Below, piece after piece: positions 23,756 to 35,218 of a stretch of DNA of 64,000 bases. The stretch spans positions 1 through 64,000 of the forward strand of contig NZ_NSJZ01000014.1 in the NCBI RefSeq assembly GCF_002287065.1. The letters are read 5' to 3'. The position numbers were made by a program, and so were the translations under genes. How positions within the stretch are numbered: the stretch's first letter is position 1; every line of letters starts with the position of its first letter. This DNA comes from Paracoccus salipaludis (lineage in GTDB: Bacteria; Pseudomonadota; Alphaproteobacteria; Rhodobacterales; Rhodobacteraceae). The notes under the pieces are model-generated. The model was not told where the DNA came from, searched no databases, and saw only the letters and a program-made list of their open reading frames with translations.

Positions 23756-24578
23756 TCCCGGGGCGTCATCGCATGGGACTGGTCGCGGGCGCGGCGCTGG
23801 GAGCGATCGCGCTGGCGATGGCGCTGGTGTCGCTGGTCTGGACGCCCTTCGACGTGACGGGGGTGGATGTGGCGAACCGCCTGCTGCCCCCCGGCGGCGC
23901 CCATCCCCTGGGCACCGACCACCTGGGCCGCGACCTGCTGTCGATGGTGATGATCGGGGCGCGGACCTCGCTGTCGGTGGCGCTGCTGGCGGTCGGGATC
24001 GGCGCGGCCGTGGGCGTTCCGCTGGGGCTGGCGGCGGCCGCCTCGCGCGGGGGGTGGCTCGACGAGGCGATCATGCGTGCGGGCGACCTGGTCTTCGCCT
24101 TTCCCGCGCTGGTGACGGCGATCCTGATCACGGCGGCGCTGGGACCCTCGGCCGCCAACGCGATGCTGGCCATCGGGATCTTCAACATCCCGGTCTTCGC
24201 CCGCGTGACCCGGGCGGGCGCGCTGCCGCTGTGGACGCTGGACTACATCCGCGCGGCCGAGATTTCGGGCAAGGGCCCGGCCCGCATCAGCGCCGAACAT
24301 ATCCTGCCCAACGTGGCCAGCCTTCTGATCGTGCAGGGCACGATCCAGTTCGCCCTGGGCATCCTGGCCGAGGCCGGGCTGTCCTACGTGGGCCTGGGCG
24401 CGCAGCCCCCCACGCCAAGCTGGGGCCGGATGCTGGCCGACGCGCAGACAATGGTGACGCTGGCGCCCCATGTGGCGGTCGTGCCGGGGCTGGCGATCGT
24501 GCTGACGGTGCTTGGGCTGAACCTGCTGGGCGACGGCCTGCGCGACGCGCTGGACCCCCGGCTCAAGGCGCGGCTGAC

Positions 24579-24582
<4 letters not shown>
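23752..24582 (+). CDS. ABC transporter permease, DppC type
   Basis: A 276-residue permease with the DppC hallmark HPLGTDHLGRDLLSMVMIGAR. The EAA loop is at YIRAAEISGKGPARISAEHILPN. It pairs with the preceding DppB-type subunit. ATGA overlaps on both ends show a tightly packed operon. Confidence 0.93.
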
Positions 24583-26144
<1,562 letters not shown>

Positions 26145-26211
26145 CGCCGGGCACCCTTGCACCCCGGAACGGGCGCCCTACCTGTCAGGAGGCACAACAA
26201 GGGAGCGGCCA

Positions 26212-26550
26212 ATGAAATGTCCGGTTGATGGCGAGACGCTGGTGATGGCGGACCGCAGCGGCGTCGAGATCGACTATTGCCCCAAATGCCGTGGCGTCTG
26301 GCTGGACCGGGGCGAGCTGGACAAGATCATCGACCGCGCCGGCGCGGCCCAGCAGCCGGCCCCGGCCGCCTTCGCCACGCCTGCCGCCGCGCCCACCGCC
26401 GCGCCCCACCTGCAGGGCCGTCCGCCGTTCGGGGACCAGGGCCGCGCCGATGACCGTTATCGCGACCGCCACGACGATGACGACGACTACCATCGCCACG
26501 GCAAGAAGAAGCGGCGCGAGTCCTTCCTGGGCGATCTGTTCGATTTCTGA
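26212..26550 (+). CDS. TFIIB-type zinc-finger domain protein
   Basis: A 112-residue protein. The N-terminal CPVDGETL and YCPKCRGVWLDRGELDKII match the zf-TFIIB family, a two-knuckle zinc ribbon of unknown function. A Pro/Ala linker and a His/Asp/Arg-rich stretch (RDRHDDDDDYHRHG) follow, which may bind metal. The final ESFLGDLFDF is a conserved C-terminal motif in such proteins. A terminator hairpin follows. Confidence 0.88.
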   Translation: MKCPVDGETLVMADRSGVEIDYCPKCRGVWLDRGELDKIIDRAGAAQQPAPAAFATPAAAPTAAPHLQGRPPFGDQGRADDRYRDRHDDDDDYHRHGKKKRRESFLGDLFDF

Positions 26551-26595
26551 AAAGGGCGGCGGTTCGGAAAAGCGGGGGCAGCCCCCGAAACAGAG

Positions 26596-26622
26596 ACAGG
26601 CCCCGTAAGGGACGGGGCCTGT
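26596..26622. terminator. Terminator hairpin between convergent genes
   Basis: ACAGGCCCCGT (26596-26606) pairs perfectly with ACGGGGCCTGT (26612-26622) around an AAGGG loop. It lies between the convergent zinc-ribbon and malyl-CoA lyase genes and can serve both. Confidence 0.7.
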
Positions 26623-26679
26623 CGCTCCTCCCCCGGAAACGGCTGGCCTCCCCGCCGTGCCGTCCGGGTATGCGCTGTG

Positions 26680-27648
26680 TCAGCGGGTTGCCTCTGCCGC
26701 AATCAACTCTGCCTGACGCACGATCACTTGTGCCTGACGAATCGACGCGATGTCAACCAGTCTACCTTTGTATACCGCAGCGCCGGCGCCCGAGCGCTGA
26801 GCCTCGTCCATCGCGGCCAGGATTTCGCGCGCCTCGGCCACGGCCTTCTCGCCGGGCGAGAAGATCTCGTTGGCTAGGGCCACCTGGCTGGGATGGATCG
26901 CCCATTTGCCGACCATGCCCAGCGTGGCCGAGCGCAGCGCCTGGGCGCGGAAGCCTTCCTGGTCGCTGAAGTCGCCGAACGGACCGTCCACCGGCAGCAC
27001 GCCATGCGTGCGGCAGGCCGCGACGATGGCCGCCTGCGCCCAGTGCCAGGGATCGGCCCAGTATTTCTGCCCCGCATGGGCCATGTAATAGTTTTCCTGC
27101 GTCCCGCCGATGCCGGTCGTGGCCATGCCCATGCTGGCGGCGAAGTCGGCCGCGCCCAGGCTCATCGCCTGCAGGCGGGGGCTGGCGGCGGCGATCTCCT
27201 CGACATGGCTGATGCCGGCGGCGCTTTCGATGATGACCTCGAAGGCGATGGGCTTGGTGCGCCCCTTGGCGCGTTCCACGGCCGTCACCAGCGCATCCAC
27301 CGCGTAGATGTCGGCGGCGTTGCCGACCTTGGGGATCATGATCGAATCCAGCCGGTCCGAGGCCTGTTCCAGCAGATCCACCACGTCGCGGTACCAGAAG
27401 GGCGTGTCCAGCCCGTTGATTCGGACGGACAGCGTCTTGTTGCCCCACTCGACGTCGCCGATCGCCTGGATGACGTTCCGCCGCGCCTGCTCCTTGTCGT
27501 CGGGGGCGACCGAGTCCTCCAGATCAAGGTTGATCACGTCGGCGGCCGAACCTGCCATCTTCTCGAACAGCTGGGTGCGGGAACCGGGACCGAAAAGCTG
27601 GCAGCGGTTCAGCCGGGCGGGCGCAGGGGGTTGCAGGCGGAAGGACAT
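26680..27648 (-). CDS. mcl1: Malyl-CoA / beta-methylmalyl-CoA lyase (CitE/HpcH family)
   Basis: A 322-residue TIM-barrel lyase close to Rhodobacter Mcl1, which cleaves malyl-CoA to acetyl-CoA and glyoxylate and beta-methylmalyl-CoA to propionyl-CoA and glyoxylate. The CoA and Mg sites are visible in RCQLFGPGSRTQLFEKM, INLDLEDSV, FEVIIESAAGISHVEEI and SLGAADFAASMGM. The late GKWAIHPSQV is typical. It belongs to the ethylmalonyl-CoA pathway of acetate assimilation. ATG at 27648 follows a GAGG ribosome-binding site. Confidence 0.92.
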   Translation of the reverse strand: MSFRLQPPAPARLNRCQLFGPGSRTQLFEKMAGSAADVINLDLEDSVAPDDKEQARRNVIQAIGDVEWGNKTLSVRINGLDTPFWYRDVVDLLEQASDRLDSIMIPKVGNAADIYAVDALVTAVERAKGRTKPIAFEVIIESAAGISHVEEIAAASPRLQAMSLGAADFAASMGMATTGIGGTQENYYMAHAGQKYWADPWHWAQAAIVAACRTHGVLPVDGPFGDFSDQEGFRAQALRSATLGMVGKWAIHPSQVALANEIFSPGEKAVAEAREILAAMDEAQRSGAGAAVYKGRLVDIASIRQAQVIVRQAELIAAEATR

Positions 27649-27815
27649 GAGACCTCGGGCAAGGTTGTTGCGTCTGGCGGCGCCAAGTTGAAGGATCATT
27701 GCTGCGCTTGCAACCATGCTTTCTGCACCTGCATGTGGCCCATCCGGCGGACAGGCCATTGATCGGCCGCCTGCCTTGGCGCAAAACCCATGCGCGCCCT
27801 TTCCAGGAGAACCCC

Positions 27816-28676
27816 ATGACCCGCATCGTCCATGTCAACGGCCGCTACCTGCCCGAGGACCAGGCCACCGTTTCGATCTTCGACCGGGGCTTCCTCATGG
27901 CCGACGGGGTCTACGAGGTCGTCAGCGTGCTGGATGGCCGGCTGCTGGACTTCGAGGGCCACATGAAGCGGCTGGCGCGCTCGCTGGACGAACTGGGCAT
28001 GAGCCATCCCATGACCGACGAGGAATGGCTCGAGGCGCACCGCCGCCTGATCGCGGAAAACGACATCACCGACGGGCTGGTCTACCTGCAGGTCACGCGC
28101 GGCAACCCCGGCGACCGGGACTTCGCCTATCCGCCCAAGGACACGCCTCCGACCGTCGTGATGTTCACCCAGTCCAAGCCCGGCCTGGCCGAGAACCCGC
28201 AGGCGGACACGGGCCTGCGCGTCTGCACCCTGCCCGACCTGCGCTGGGCGCGGCGCGACATCAAGACGGTGCAGCTGCTCTATCCGTCCATGGCGAAGAT
28301 GGAGGCCAAGGCGCGGGGCTGCGACGACGCCTGGATGGTCGAGGACGGCCATGTGACCGAGGGCACGTCCAACAACGCCTATATCGTCAAGGACGGCACT
28401 ATCGTCACTCGCGCGCTGTCCGATGACATCCTGCACGGCATCACCCGCGCCGCCGTCCTGCGCCTGGCCGCCGAGGCGCAACTGGCCGTCGAGGAGCGCA
28501 ATTTCACCGTTGAGGAAGCCAAGGCCGCGGACGAGGCCTTCGTCACCTCGGCCTCGGCCTTCGTGATGCCGGTCGTGGCCATCGACGAGGCGGCGGTGGG
28601 CACCGGCGCCCCCGGCCCCGTCGCGCGCCGCCTGCGCGAGATCTACCTGGACGAGATGCGCCGCACGGCCGTCTGA
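27816..28676 (+). CDS. dat: D-amino-acid transaminase (class IV aminotransferase)
   Basis: A 286-residue PLP enzyme of fold type IV. VSIFDRGFLMADGVYEVV carries the class IV N-terminal pattern. DIKTVQLLYPSMAKMEAKARG contains the PLP-binding Lys (DIKT), and VTEGTSNNAYIVKDG is the cofactor-phosphate region. These favour D-alanine-type transaminase over branched-chain aminotransferase. Divergent from the malyl-CoA lyase gene and closed by a canonical terminator. Confidence 0.9.
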   Translation: MTRIVHVNGRYLPEDQATVSIFDRGFLMADGVYEVVSVLDGRLLDFEGHMKRLARSLDELGMSHPMTDEEWLEAHRRLIAENDITDGLVYLQVTRGNPGDRDFAYPPKDTPPTVVMFTQSKPGLAENPQADTGLRVCTLPDLRWARRDIKTVQLLYPSMAKMEAKARGCDDAWMVEDGHVTEGTSNNAYIVKDGTIVTRALSDDILHGITRAAVLRLAAEAQLAVEERNFTVEEAKAADEAFVTSASAFVMPVVAIDEAAVGTGAPGPVARRLREIYLDEMRRTAV

Positions 28677-28682
28677 CACGAC

Positions 28683-28710
28683 AAGGGCCCGCCGATCCGG
28701 CGGGCCTTTT
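28683..28710 (+). terminator. Rho-independent terminator of the D-amino-acid transaminase gene
   Basis: GGCCCGCCG (28686-28694) pairs with CGGCGGGCC (28698-28706) around ATC and is followed directly by TTTT. Confidence 0.9.
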
Positions 28711-28794
28711 CCTCGGGGGCTCCGGGGATCGACCGGCGCGCGGGCGCCGTCGCCGGATCGAGGGCTGATGCAGTCTCGCCAGGGCGACTGCCTG

Positions 28795-29664
28795 TCACGA
28801 CACCGTCGGACTGCTCTGGGCCACCAAGTCGATGTTGCCGACCTCATCCGCATCGGTGTCCTGAAGCACGGCCAGAAGCTCGCCGTTCACGAAAAGATGG
28901 GCGTCCGCGCCCGCCTGCAGGACCTCGACCTCGGGCGGGTTGTCGGCCGAGCCGACATAGTTCACCACGATCTCGTCGTCGCCGTTCCAATCCGCGATCC
29001 GCGCGGCGGATTCCAGCCTCGTGTCCATGACGAAGCGATCGGCGCCGTCGCCGCCATCGCCGGTGTCGCCCGCGCCCAGCGTCAGCTCGTCGTCCCCGTC
29101 GCCGCCATAAAGCACATCGACCACCGAGGGATCGCCCGAGCCGCCGTCATGGGCCGCCAGCGTGTCGTCCCCCTGCCCGCCGTGCAGCGTCACCTGCCCG
29201 CCCTCGGCGGTCAGCAGGTCCTCGCCTTCCTGGTCGTCGTCCGAATCGTCGCCCCAGACCTCGTGGTTGCCGTCCTGAACGGTGATGGTGTCGTCGCCGC
29301 TGCCGCCTTCGATCCAGTCGTCGCCCTCGTCGATGGGCGTGTCGGGCGGGCCGTAAACGTCATCGCCCGAGCCCAGGAAGATGCGGTCGTCGCCCGCGTC
29401 GGCGATGACCGAATCCTCGCCCGTCCCGGCATAGATCCAGTCGTCGCCCGCACGCCCGTCAATCGTGTCCTCGCCGCCGAAGCCGCGGATGATCTCGGCC
29501 GCGTCGGTGCCCGAGATCTCCTCGTCGGTGTCGTCCCCGTCGGTGACCGGCAGGTCGGGGATGTCCTCGCCTTCGTCGAATTCCTCGTCGTCGTCGCTGG
29601 AGAAAAGGCTGCCCAGCGCGGCGATCCCCAGCACCCCCAGCAACAGAAGATACATCTGGCTCAT
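28795..29664 (-). CDS. Acidic RTX (hemolysin-type calcium-binding repeat) protein
   Basis: A 289-residue, very acidic protein. A hydrophobic N-terminal helix (MYLLLLGVLGIAALGSLF) precedes an Asp/Glu-rich linker. Repeats of the G-G-x-G-x-D type follow: GFGGEDTIDG, GAGDDWIYAGTGEDS, GGSGDDTI, HGGQGDDTL and GGDGDDELTLG. Such repeats bind calcium in a parallel beta-roll. Many RTX proteins are secreted by type I systems, but no ABC exporter, membrane fusion protein or hydrolase domain is present here, and the N-terminal helix suggests membrane anchoring instead. Confidence 0.85.
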   Translation of the reverse strand: MSQMYLLLLGVLGIAALGSLFSSDDDEEFDEGEDIPDLPVTDGDDTDEEISGTDAAEIIRGFGGEDTIDGRAGDDWIYAGTGEDSVIADAGDDRIFLGSGDDVYGPPDTPIDEGDDWIEGGSGDDTITVQDGNHEVWGDDSDDDQEGEDLLTAEGGQVTLHGGQGDDTLAAHDGGSGDPSVVDVLYGGDGDDELTLGAGDTGDGGDGADRFVMDTRLESAARIADWNGDDEIVVNYVGSADNPPEVEVLQAGADAHLFVNGELLAVLQDTDADEVGNIDLVAQSSPTVS

Positions 29665-29689
29665 CCGGTCACCCCCTTTGTTCTGTCCC

Positions 29690-30466
29690 TCAATGCCCCA
29701 GAATCTGGCTGAGGAACAGCTTGGTACGATCGGACTTCGGATTGTTGAAGAACTCCTGTGGCGTATTCTCCTCGACGATCTGGCCCTGGTCCATGAAGAT
29801 CACCCGGTGCGCGACGGCCTGGGCGAAGCCCATCTCGTGCGTGACGCAGATCATCGTCATGCCGCCTTCGGCCAGCTCGATCATGGTATCCAGGACCTCC
29901 TTGATCATCTCGGGGTCGAGCGCGCTGGTCGGCTCGTCGAAAAGCATGATCTTGGGCCTCATGCAGAGCGAGCGGGCGATGGCCACGCGCTGCTGCTGTC
30001 CACCGGAAAGCTGACCCGGATACTTGTGCGCCTGGTCGGGGATGCGGACCTCGCGCAGGAAATGCATCGCCGTTTCCTCGGCTTCGCGCCGGGGAATCTT
30101 CCGGACCCAGATCGGCGCCAGGGTGCAGTTCTCGAGCACGGTCAGGTGCGGGAACAGGTTGAAGTGCTGGAACACCATCCCGACCTCGGACCGGATCTTG
30201 TCGATGTTCTTGATGTCGTTGGTCAGCTCGATCCCGTCCACGGTGATGCGGCCGGACTGGTGCTCCTCAAGCTGGTTGATGCAGCGGATCAGCGTCGATT
30301 TCCCCGACCCCGAGGGGCCGGCGATCACGATCCGCTCGCCCCGCCGCACGGTCAGGTCGATGTCGCGCAGCACGTGGAAGGTGCCGTACCACTTGTTCAG
30401 CTTCTCGATCTGGACGGCAGTCTCGGTCCCGAAGGCCGGACGGGCCGCGTTCGCAGGTTCGGTCAT
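29690..30466 (-). CDS. aapP: General L-amino acid ABC transporter ATP-binding protein
   Basis: A 258-residue ATPase with Walker [11 protein letters not shown]-loop [15 protein letters not shown], signature LSGGQQQR and Walker [16 protein letters not shown] is the polar-amino-acid importer type. It is the last gene of aapJQMP (bztABCD in Rhodobacter). ATG at 30466 lies 10 bases after the aapM stop. Confidence 0.95.
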   Translation of the reverse strand: MTEPANAARPAFGTETAVQIEKLNKWYGTFHVLRDIDLTVRRGERIVIAGPSGSGKSTLIRCINQLEEHQSGRITVDGIELTNDIKNIDKIRSEVGMVFQHFNLFPHLTVLENCTLAPIWVRKIPRREAEETAMHFLREVRIPDQAHKYPGQLSGGQQQRVAIARSLCMRPKIMLFDEPTSALDPEMIKEVLDTMIELAEGGMTMICVTHEMGFAQAVAHRVIFMDQGQIVEENTPQEFFNNPKSDRTKLFLSQILGH

Positions 30467-30476
30467 GAGCAGCCCC

Positions 30477-31934
30477 TCAGCGATGGTCGGTCTTGAGCCG
30501 CCGTTCCAGGTACATGGCGTACCGGGACATGGCAAAGCACAGGATGAAGAAGATGGTTCCGGTGAAGATGTAGGGCTCCCAGTAGGCGCCCTTCCAGGCG
30601 AAGGTCGCGCGGATCGTGTCGGCCATCTGCTTCAGCGGATCGAAGAGGCCCACGAAGGTGACCAGCGTGGTGTCCTTGAAGACGCCGATGAAGGTGCCGA
30701 CGATGCCGGGAATGGAAATCTTCAGCGCCTGCGGCAGGATGATCAGCCGCTGCGCCTGCCAGTAGGTCAGCCCCAGCGAATCCGCGCCCTCGTACTGCCC
30801 GCGCGGCAGGGCGGCGAGGCCGCCGCGGATCACCTCGGCCATGTAGGCGGCGGCGAACAGCGTCACCATGATGATGACCCGCAGGATGATGTCGAAGTTG
30901 GTGCCCGGCGGCAGGAAGTAGTTCAGCAGGATCGAGGCCACGAAGAGCAGCGTGATCAGCGGCACGCCGCGGATGAACTCGATGAACATGACGGCCAGCG
31001 TCCGCACCACCGGCAGGTTCGACTGCCGCGCGAGCGCGAGGATGATGCCCAGCGGCAGCGACATGACGATGCCCGAGACGCCGATGGTCAGCGCCAGCAG
31101 GAAGCCCCCGAAGGACCGCGATTCGACCGGCGCCAGCGCCAGCGGCATCAGCCCCTGCAGGTCGGCCGCCACGCGCGGGCCCAGCGCCGCCCACCACCAG
31201 ACGGCCGCCGCGACGCCCAGGGCAAGCCCCAGCAGCCCCGCGCCGAACCGTGCGCCCAGCCGCCAGATCGCCAGTGCCAGCGCGAAGCCCGCCAGCACCG
31301 CGACCGGCCCCCAGAACGAGCCGCCCCACAGCATCCAGACCGCGAGAAAGGGGTAAAGGACGCTGAAGGCCAGAGCCCGGCGCGGCGCGTATTCGATCAG
31401 CGCCGCCAGCGCCACGAATCCCGCGCCGACGGCCAGCAGCGCGCGGCCGGGCGCGCCCAGCGCCACGCAGGCGGCGAAGCTGGCGACCGCGCTGACCGCC
31501 AAGACCGTCCAGCGCAGCCGGCGGCTTTCGGAAAACAGGATGGGCGCCACCGCGAACATCATCAGCCCGAAGACGGCGGTGGGACGCCAGTAATGCTCGG
31601 CCGGGTAGAAGCCGAAGATGAACTGGTTCCAGCGCTCGCGGATGATGGCGAAGCAGGCGCCGCCCGCGCCCTGGCCATAGCGCTCGGCGATGATCTGGCG
31701 GCATTCGCCGATGCTGGACGCGTTCCAGACCGCATGGCCGAACCAGGGCCACAGATGCGACACGAGCGCCCAAAGCGCGGCCAGCCCGGCCAGCGTCAGC
31801 AGGATGTTCAAAGGCCCCGAGAACAGGTTCTCGCGCAGCCACAGCACCGCCCCCGACTGCCGGGCGGGCGGGGCCGCGGAGGGCAGCATGGTGTCGCGGA
31901 CAAAGGGCACGGTTTCGGCGTGGACCTCGCTCAT
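30477..31934 (-). CDS. aapM: General L-amino acid ABC transporter permease AapM/BztC
   Basis: A 485-residue permease with the large N-terminal extension typical of AapM/BztC: extra helices and the [10 protein letters not shown] segment with conserved cysteines. The C-terminal HisM-like core has [23 protein letters not shown] and [28 protein letters not shown]. It forms a heterodimer with AapQ. Its ATG is one base after the aapQ stop. Confidence 0.94.
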   Translation of the reverse strand: MSEVHAETVPFVRDTMLPSAAPPARQSGAVLWLRENLFSGPLNILLTLAGLAALWALVSHLWPWFGHAVWNASSIGECRQIIAERYGQGAGGACFAIIRERWNQFIFGFYPAEHYWRPTAVFGLMMFAVAPILFSESRRLRWTVLAVSAVASFAACVALGAPGRALLAVGAGFVALAALIEYAPRRALAFSVLYPFLAVWMLWGGSFWGPVAVLAGFALALAIWRLGARFGAGLLGLALGVAAAVWWWAALGPRVAADLQGLMPLALAPVESRSFGGFLLALTIGVSGIVMSLPLGIILALARQSNLPVVRTLAVMFIEFIRGVPLITLLFVASILLNYFLPPGTNFDIILRVIIMVTLFAAAYMAEVIRGGLAALPRGQYEGADSLGLTYWQAQRLIILPQALKISIPGIVGTFIGVFKDTTLVTFVGLFDPLKQMADTIRATFAWKGAYWEPYIFTGTIFFILCFAMSRYAMYLERRLKTDHR

Positions 31935-31935
31935 C

Positions 31936-33195
31936 TCAGCGCTCCTTCAGCCGGACACGGGAATTGTAGAGGTTCATGGCCGCCGACACGATCAGGCTGA
32001 TGGCAAGGTAGATCCCCATCATCAGGATCATCGATTCCATCTCCCGGCCCGTCTGGTTCAGCGTCGTGCCGCCCAGCGTCGCCCGCAGGTCGGGATAACC
32101 GACGGCGATGGCCAGCGAACTGTTCTTGGTCAGGTTCAGAAACTGCGAGATCAGCGGCGGGATGATCACCCGCAGCGCCTGCGGCAGCACCACCAGCGCC
32201 ATGATGGGGCGCGGGCGCAGGCCCAGGGCGGCGGCCGCCTCGGTCTGGCCGCGGCTGACGGACAGGATGCCGGCGCGCACGATCTCGGCGATGAAGGCGC
32301 CGGTGTAAAGCGACAGCGCCAGCAGCAGCACCACGAAGCCGTTGTCGAGGTTCAAGCCCCCCGCGAAGTTGAAGCCCCGCAGCTCGGGCGTGACGAGGTG
32401 GATGCCGAACAGCCGGCTCAGCCCCAGGATGGGCAGCAGGAACAGCAGAAGGGATATCCACCAGGTCACCGGCCGCCGTCCCGTGGTGTCCTGCCGGTAC
32501 TGCGCCCAGGCGCGCAGCCAGCGATGGATCAGCCAGGCGGCCAGCAGCGCCACGGCGAAGGCCACAACCATCGCATCGACCTGCAGCCCCAGCACCGAGA
32601 CGGGGCCGGGATCGCGTTCCGCCACGACGGCGGGGATGGCAGTGTAACGGTTCGTGGGGGCGATGGTCCCGAACAGGATCATCTGCGCGCCGGCGGCCCC
32701 GTCCGCAGCCGGGCGATAGTCGCGGGGCGCGGGCATCACCTCGGTGAACAGCGCCAGGATCACCAGGATCCACAGCAGCAGGGGCACGTTGCGGAAAACC
32801 TCGACATAGACCGTCATCAGCTTTGCCACGAGCCAGTTGCGCGACAACCGCAGCACGCCCGCGAGGACGCCCAGGATCGTGGCGAACAGGCAGCCCAGCG
32901 CGGACACCAGCAGCGTGTTCAGCAGCCCCACCATCGCCGCGCGCAGGTGGGTCGAGTTCGAATCGTAGGGGATCAGGCTGAAGGGGATGTCATAGCCCGA
33001 CCGGTTGAACAGGAAGCCGAAGTCGAAGGTCTTGCCCATGCGGGCGAGGTTCTGGACCGTGTTGTTCACCAGCCAGGCGGCAAGCGACATCACGAGAATG
33101 AACACCAGCGCCTGGATCAGCAGGGCGCGGTAATGGCGGTCGTGGATCAGCATGGACAGCCGGAAGGGCTGCCCTGCCCCGGAGGCAGGCGCCAT
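31936..33195 (-). CDS. aapQ: General L-amino acid ABC transporter permease AapQ/BztB
   Basis: A 419-residue permease. The AapQ/BztB-specific loop with NRSGYDIPFSLIPYDS is visible near residue 80. The C-terminal transport core has AEIVRAGILSVSRGQTEAAAALGL. I chose ATG at 33195. An in-frame TTG two codons upstream is less likely. A 118-base gap with a hairpin separates it from aapJ. Confidence 0.94.
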   Translation of the reverse strand: MAPASGAGQPFRLSMLIHDRHYRALLIQALVFILVMSLAAWLVNNTVQNLARMGKTFDFGFLFNRSGYDIPFSLIPYDSNSTHLRAAMVGLLNTLLVSALGCLFATILGVLAGVLRLSRNWLVAKLMTVYVEVFRNVPLLLWILVILALFTEVMPAPRDYRPAADGAAGAQMILFGTIAPTNRYTAIPAVVAERDPGPVSVLGLQVDAMVVAFAVALLAAWLIHRWLRAWAQYRQDTTGRRPVTWWISLLLFLLPILGLSRLFGIHLVTPELRGFNFAGGLNLDNGFVVLLLALSLYTGAFIAEIVRAGILSVSRGQTEAAAALGLRPRPIMALVVLPQALRVIIPPLISQFLNLTKNSSLAIAVGYPDLRATLGGTTLNQTGREMESMILMMGIYLAISLIVSAAMNLYNSRVRLKER

Positions 33196-33273
33196 GAGCA
33201 AGTTTCTCCCAGTTGGGCCGGGCGGATCTTCTGTCCACCTCGGCCGGGCTGTGTCGTTCAGCCGGAACGAAGC

Positions 33274-33298
33274 GCCCCGCCGCGCATGTCAGCGGGGC
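33274..33298 (-). promoter_or_regulatory. Intercistronic hairpin between aapJ and aapQ
   Basis: GCCCCGC (33274-33280) pairs with GCGGGGC (33292-33298), 15 bases after the aapJ stop, with no U-run. Hairpins behind binding-protein genes commonly raise the amount of binding protein over permease, by partial termination or by protecting the upstream mRNA. Confidence 0.5.
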
Positions 33299-33313
33299 AG
33301 GGCGTCAGGGTTT

Positions 33314-34339
33314 TCAGCGGAACGGCATGGCGTACATCAGGCCGCCCTGGGTCCACAGCGCGTTCAGCCCGCGCGGCAGCCCGATGGGCGTCTGCTCGCC
33401 GATGTTGGCGGCGAAGATCTCGCCGTAGTTGCCCGAGGCGGCGATGGCGCGCTTGGCCCATTCCTTGTCCAGCCCCAGCATGGTGCCGTAGTCGTCGATC
33501 GTGCCCAGCATCCGCTGCACGTCCGGGTTGGTGGACGAACGCGACAGCTCGTCCAGATTGGCCGAGGTCACGCCGTACTCCTCGGCCGAGACCAGCGCGT
33601 AAAGCGTCCAGCGGACGATGTCGGTCCAGTTGTTGTCGCCGTGGCGGGTGGCCGGCCCGAGCGGTTCCTTGGAAATGATCTCGGGCAGGATGACGTGGTT
33701 GTCGGGATCGGCGAAGGCCGCGCGCGTCGCCGCCAGGCCCGAGGCGTCGGTCGTGTAGGCGTCGCAGGCGCCCGCCATGTACTGCTGCTCGCCTTCGGCG
33801 TTCGAATCGATGTTGACCGGCTGGTAGGTCATGTTGTTGGCCTTGAACCAGTCGGCCAGATTCAGTTCCGTCGAGGTGCCGGTCTGGATGCAGATGGTCG
33901 CGCCGTCCAGTTCGGTGGCCGAGCTGACGCCCAGGTCCTTGCGGACCATGAAGCCCTGCCCGTCGTAGTAGTTGACGCCTGCGAAATCCATCTTGAGGTC
34001 GGTGTCGCGCTGGAAGGTCCAGGTCGAGTTGCGCGCCAGCACGTCCACCTCGCCCGAGGTCAGCGCGGTGAAGCGCGTCTGCCCGGTGGTGGGGATGTAT
34101 TTCACCTTGGAGGGATCGCCCAGCACGGCGGCGGCGACCGCCTTGCAGATGGCGATGTCGAAGCCCGACCAGTTGCCGTTCGCATCCGGCGCGGCAAAGC
34201 CGACAAGGCCGGTGTTCACGCCGCAGTTCAGCACGCCGCGCTGCTTGACCTGCGCGAGGGTGTCGCCCTCGGCCGCAAGCGCCACGCCCGCGGTCAGCGC
34301 CGAAGCCGCCACAGTGGCCAGGAAAGCCGTATAACGCAT
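33314..34339 (-). CDS. aapJ: General L-amino acid-binding periplasmic protein
   Basis: A 341-residue binding protein with a signal peptide (MRYTAFLATVAASALTAGVALA). The family markers are VLNCGVNTGLVGFAAPDANG, SGFDIAICKAVAAAVLGDP and SGEVDVLARNSTWTFQRDT. The paired cysteines expected in AapJ/BztA are present. It heads the aapJQMP operon. No clear promoter could be called in the 129 bases upstream. Confidence 0.95.
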   Translation of the reverse strand: MRYTAFLATVAASALTAGVALAAEGDTLAQVKQRGVLNCGVNTGLVGFAAPDANGNWSGFDIAICKAVAAAVLGDPSKVKYIPTTGQTRFTALTSGEVDVLARNSTWTFQRDTDLKMDFAGVNYYDGQGFMVRKDLGVSSATELDGATICIQTGTSTELNLADWFKANNMTYQPVNIDSNAEGEQQYMAGACDAYTTDASGLAATRAAFADPDNHVILPEIISKEPLGPATRHGDNNWTDIVRWTLYALVSAEEYGVTSANLDELSRSSTNPDVQRMLGTIDDYGTMLGLDKEWAKRAIAASGNYGEIFAANIGEQTPIGLPRGLNALWTQGGLMYAMPFR

Positions 34340-34468
34340 GAAAGTCCTCTCTGCTGTCGGCCGGATCTGCGCCCGGCGCGGTTCCGCGGGTCCGCCCCCG
34401 GCCCGGCCTTGAGGCCGCACCCTGGCGCGCCCCGCCTGACCCTCATACTGCCGCTCGGATCGCGCCCG

Positions 34469-35218
34469 TCAAGCGTCTGGCTCGGCCGCGGCTTCGGACA
34501 CCACGTCCGGCGACGACAGCAGCGCCAGCAGCCGCGCGGCGTTGCGCAGCGCCTGCAGGCGGTCGCCGGCGGCGATGTCGGCTTCCTCGTCGCGGCCCCA
34601 GATCTCGGCCTGATGCTCCTCGTCGATGCGCGACAGGCGATGCGCGGCCTCGGCGTCCAGCCGCCCTTCCAGCACGGCAAGCCCCAGCACCAGCGATCCC
34701 GAGAGCGTCACGAGGTCATGCAGCGCGGTCAGCTGCCAAGGCGTGAGCTCCGCGAGCCGCGCGCGCAGCCGCGCCAGCGCCTCCCGGTCCTGCGTGACCG
34801 GGATCACCCCCTGCGTGACCCGCAGGTCCGCGCCCAGATCGTCCCGCGCCCAGTCCAGCCAGGGGTTCCAGCCCTCGGCCTGGCGCACCACCAGCTCGAC
34901 CGGATGCTCGGCGCGATAGCACAGCAGGTCGGTACCGCCGTAGTCGGCCAGCATGTCGGCCACGGCGTCGAACTGCGGCGCGACCCGCTCGATGGCCGAG
35001 TTCGCGGCCCGCGTCAGCGGCATCGCGCCGGGGTCGATCGCATCCGTCTGCGCGTCCCATTCGGCCGCCACGGCCTGCGCCAGCGCGCGGGTCGGCAGCA
35101 CGAGGGGCAGCTTGCCGGGCGTACGGACGGGGCGGCCGTCCAGACGGACCTCATAGCCGCCCTCGACATCTGCGACCTCGGCCCGGGTCCAGAACCGCCG
35201 CGCCTTCCATTCGCTCAT
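34469..35218 (-). CDS. ATP12-family F1-ATPase assembly chaperone
   Basis: A 249-residue ATP12 homologue, which protects the alpha subunit of F1-ATPase during assembly and is restricted to alphaproteobacteria and mitochondria. The N-terminal domain has YEVRLDGRPVRTPGKLPLVLP and the C-terminal helical domain has TDLLCYRAEHPVELVVRQ and NPWLDWA. It overlaps the HAD gene upstream by ATGA, as in many Rhodobacteraceae genomes. Confidence 0.93.
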   Translation of the reverse strand: MSEWKARRFWTRAEVADVEGGYEVRLDGRPVRTPGKLPLVLPTRALAQAVAAEWDAQTDAIDPGAMPLTRAANSAIERVAPQFDAVADMLADYGGTDLLCYRAEHPVELVVRQAEGWNPWLDWARDDLGADLRVTQGVIPVTQDREALARLRARLAELTPWQLTALHDLVTLSGSLVLGLAVLEGRLDAEAAHRLSRIDEEHQAEIWGRDEEADIAAGDRLQALRNAARLLALLSSPDVVSEAAAEPDA

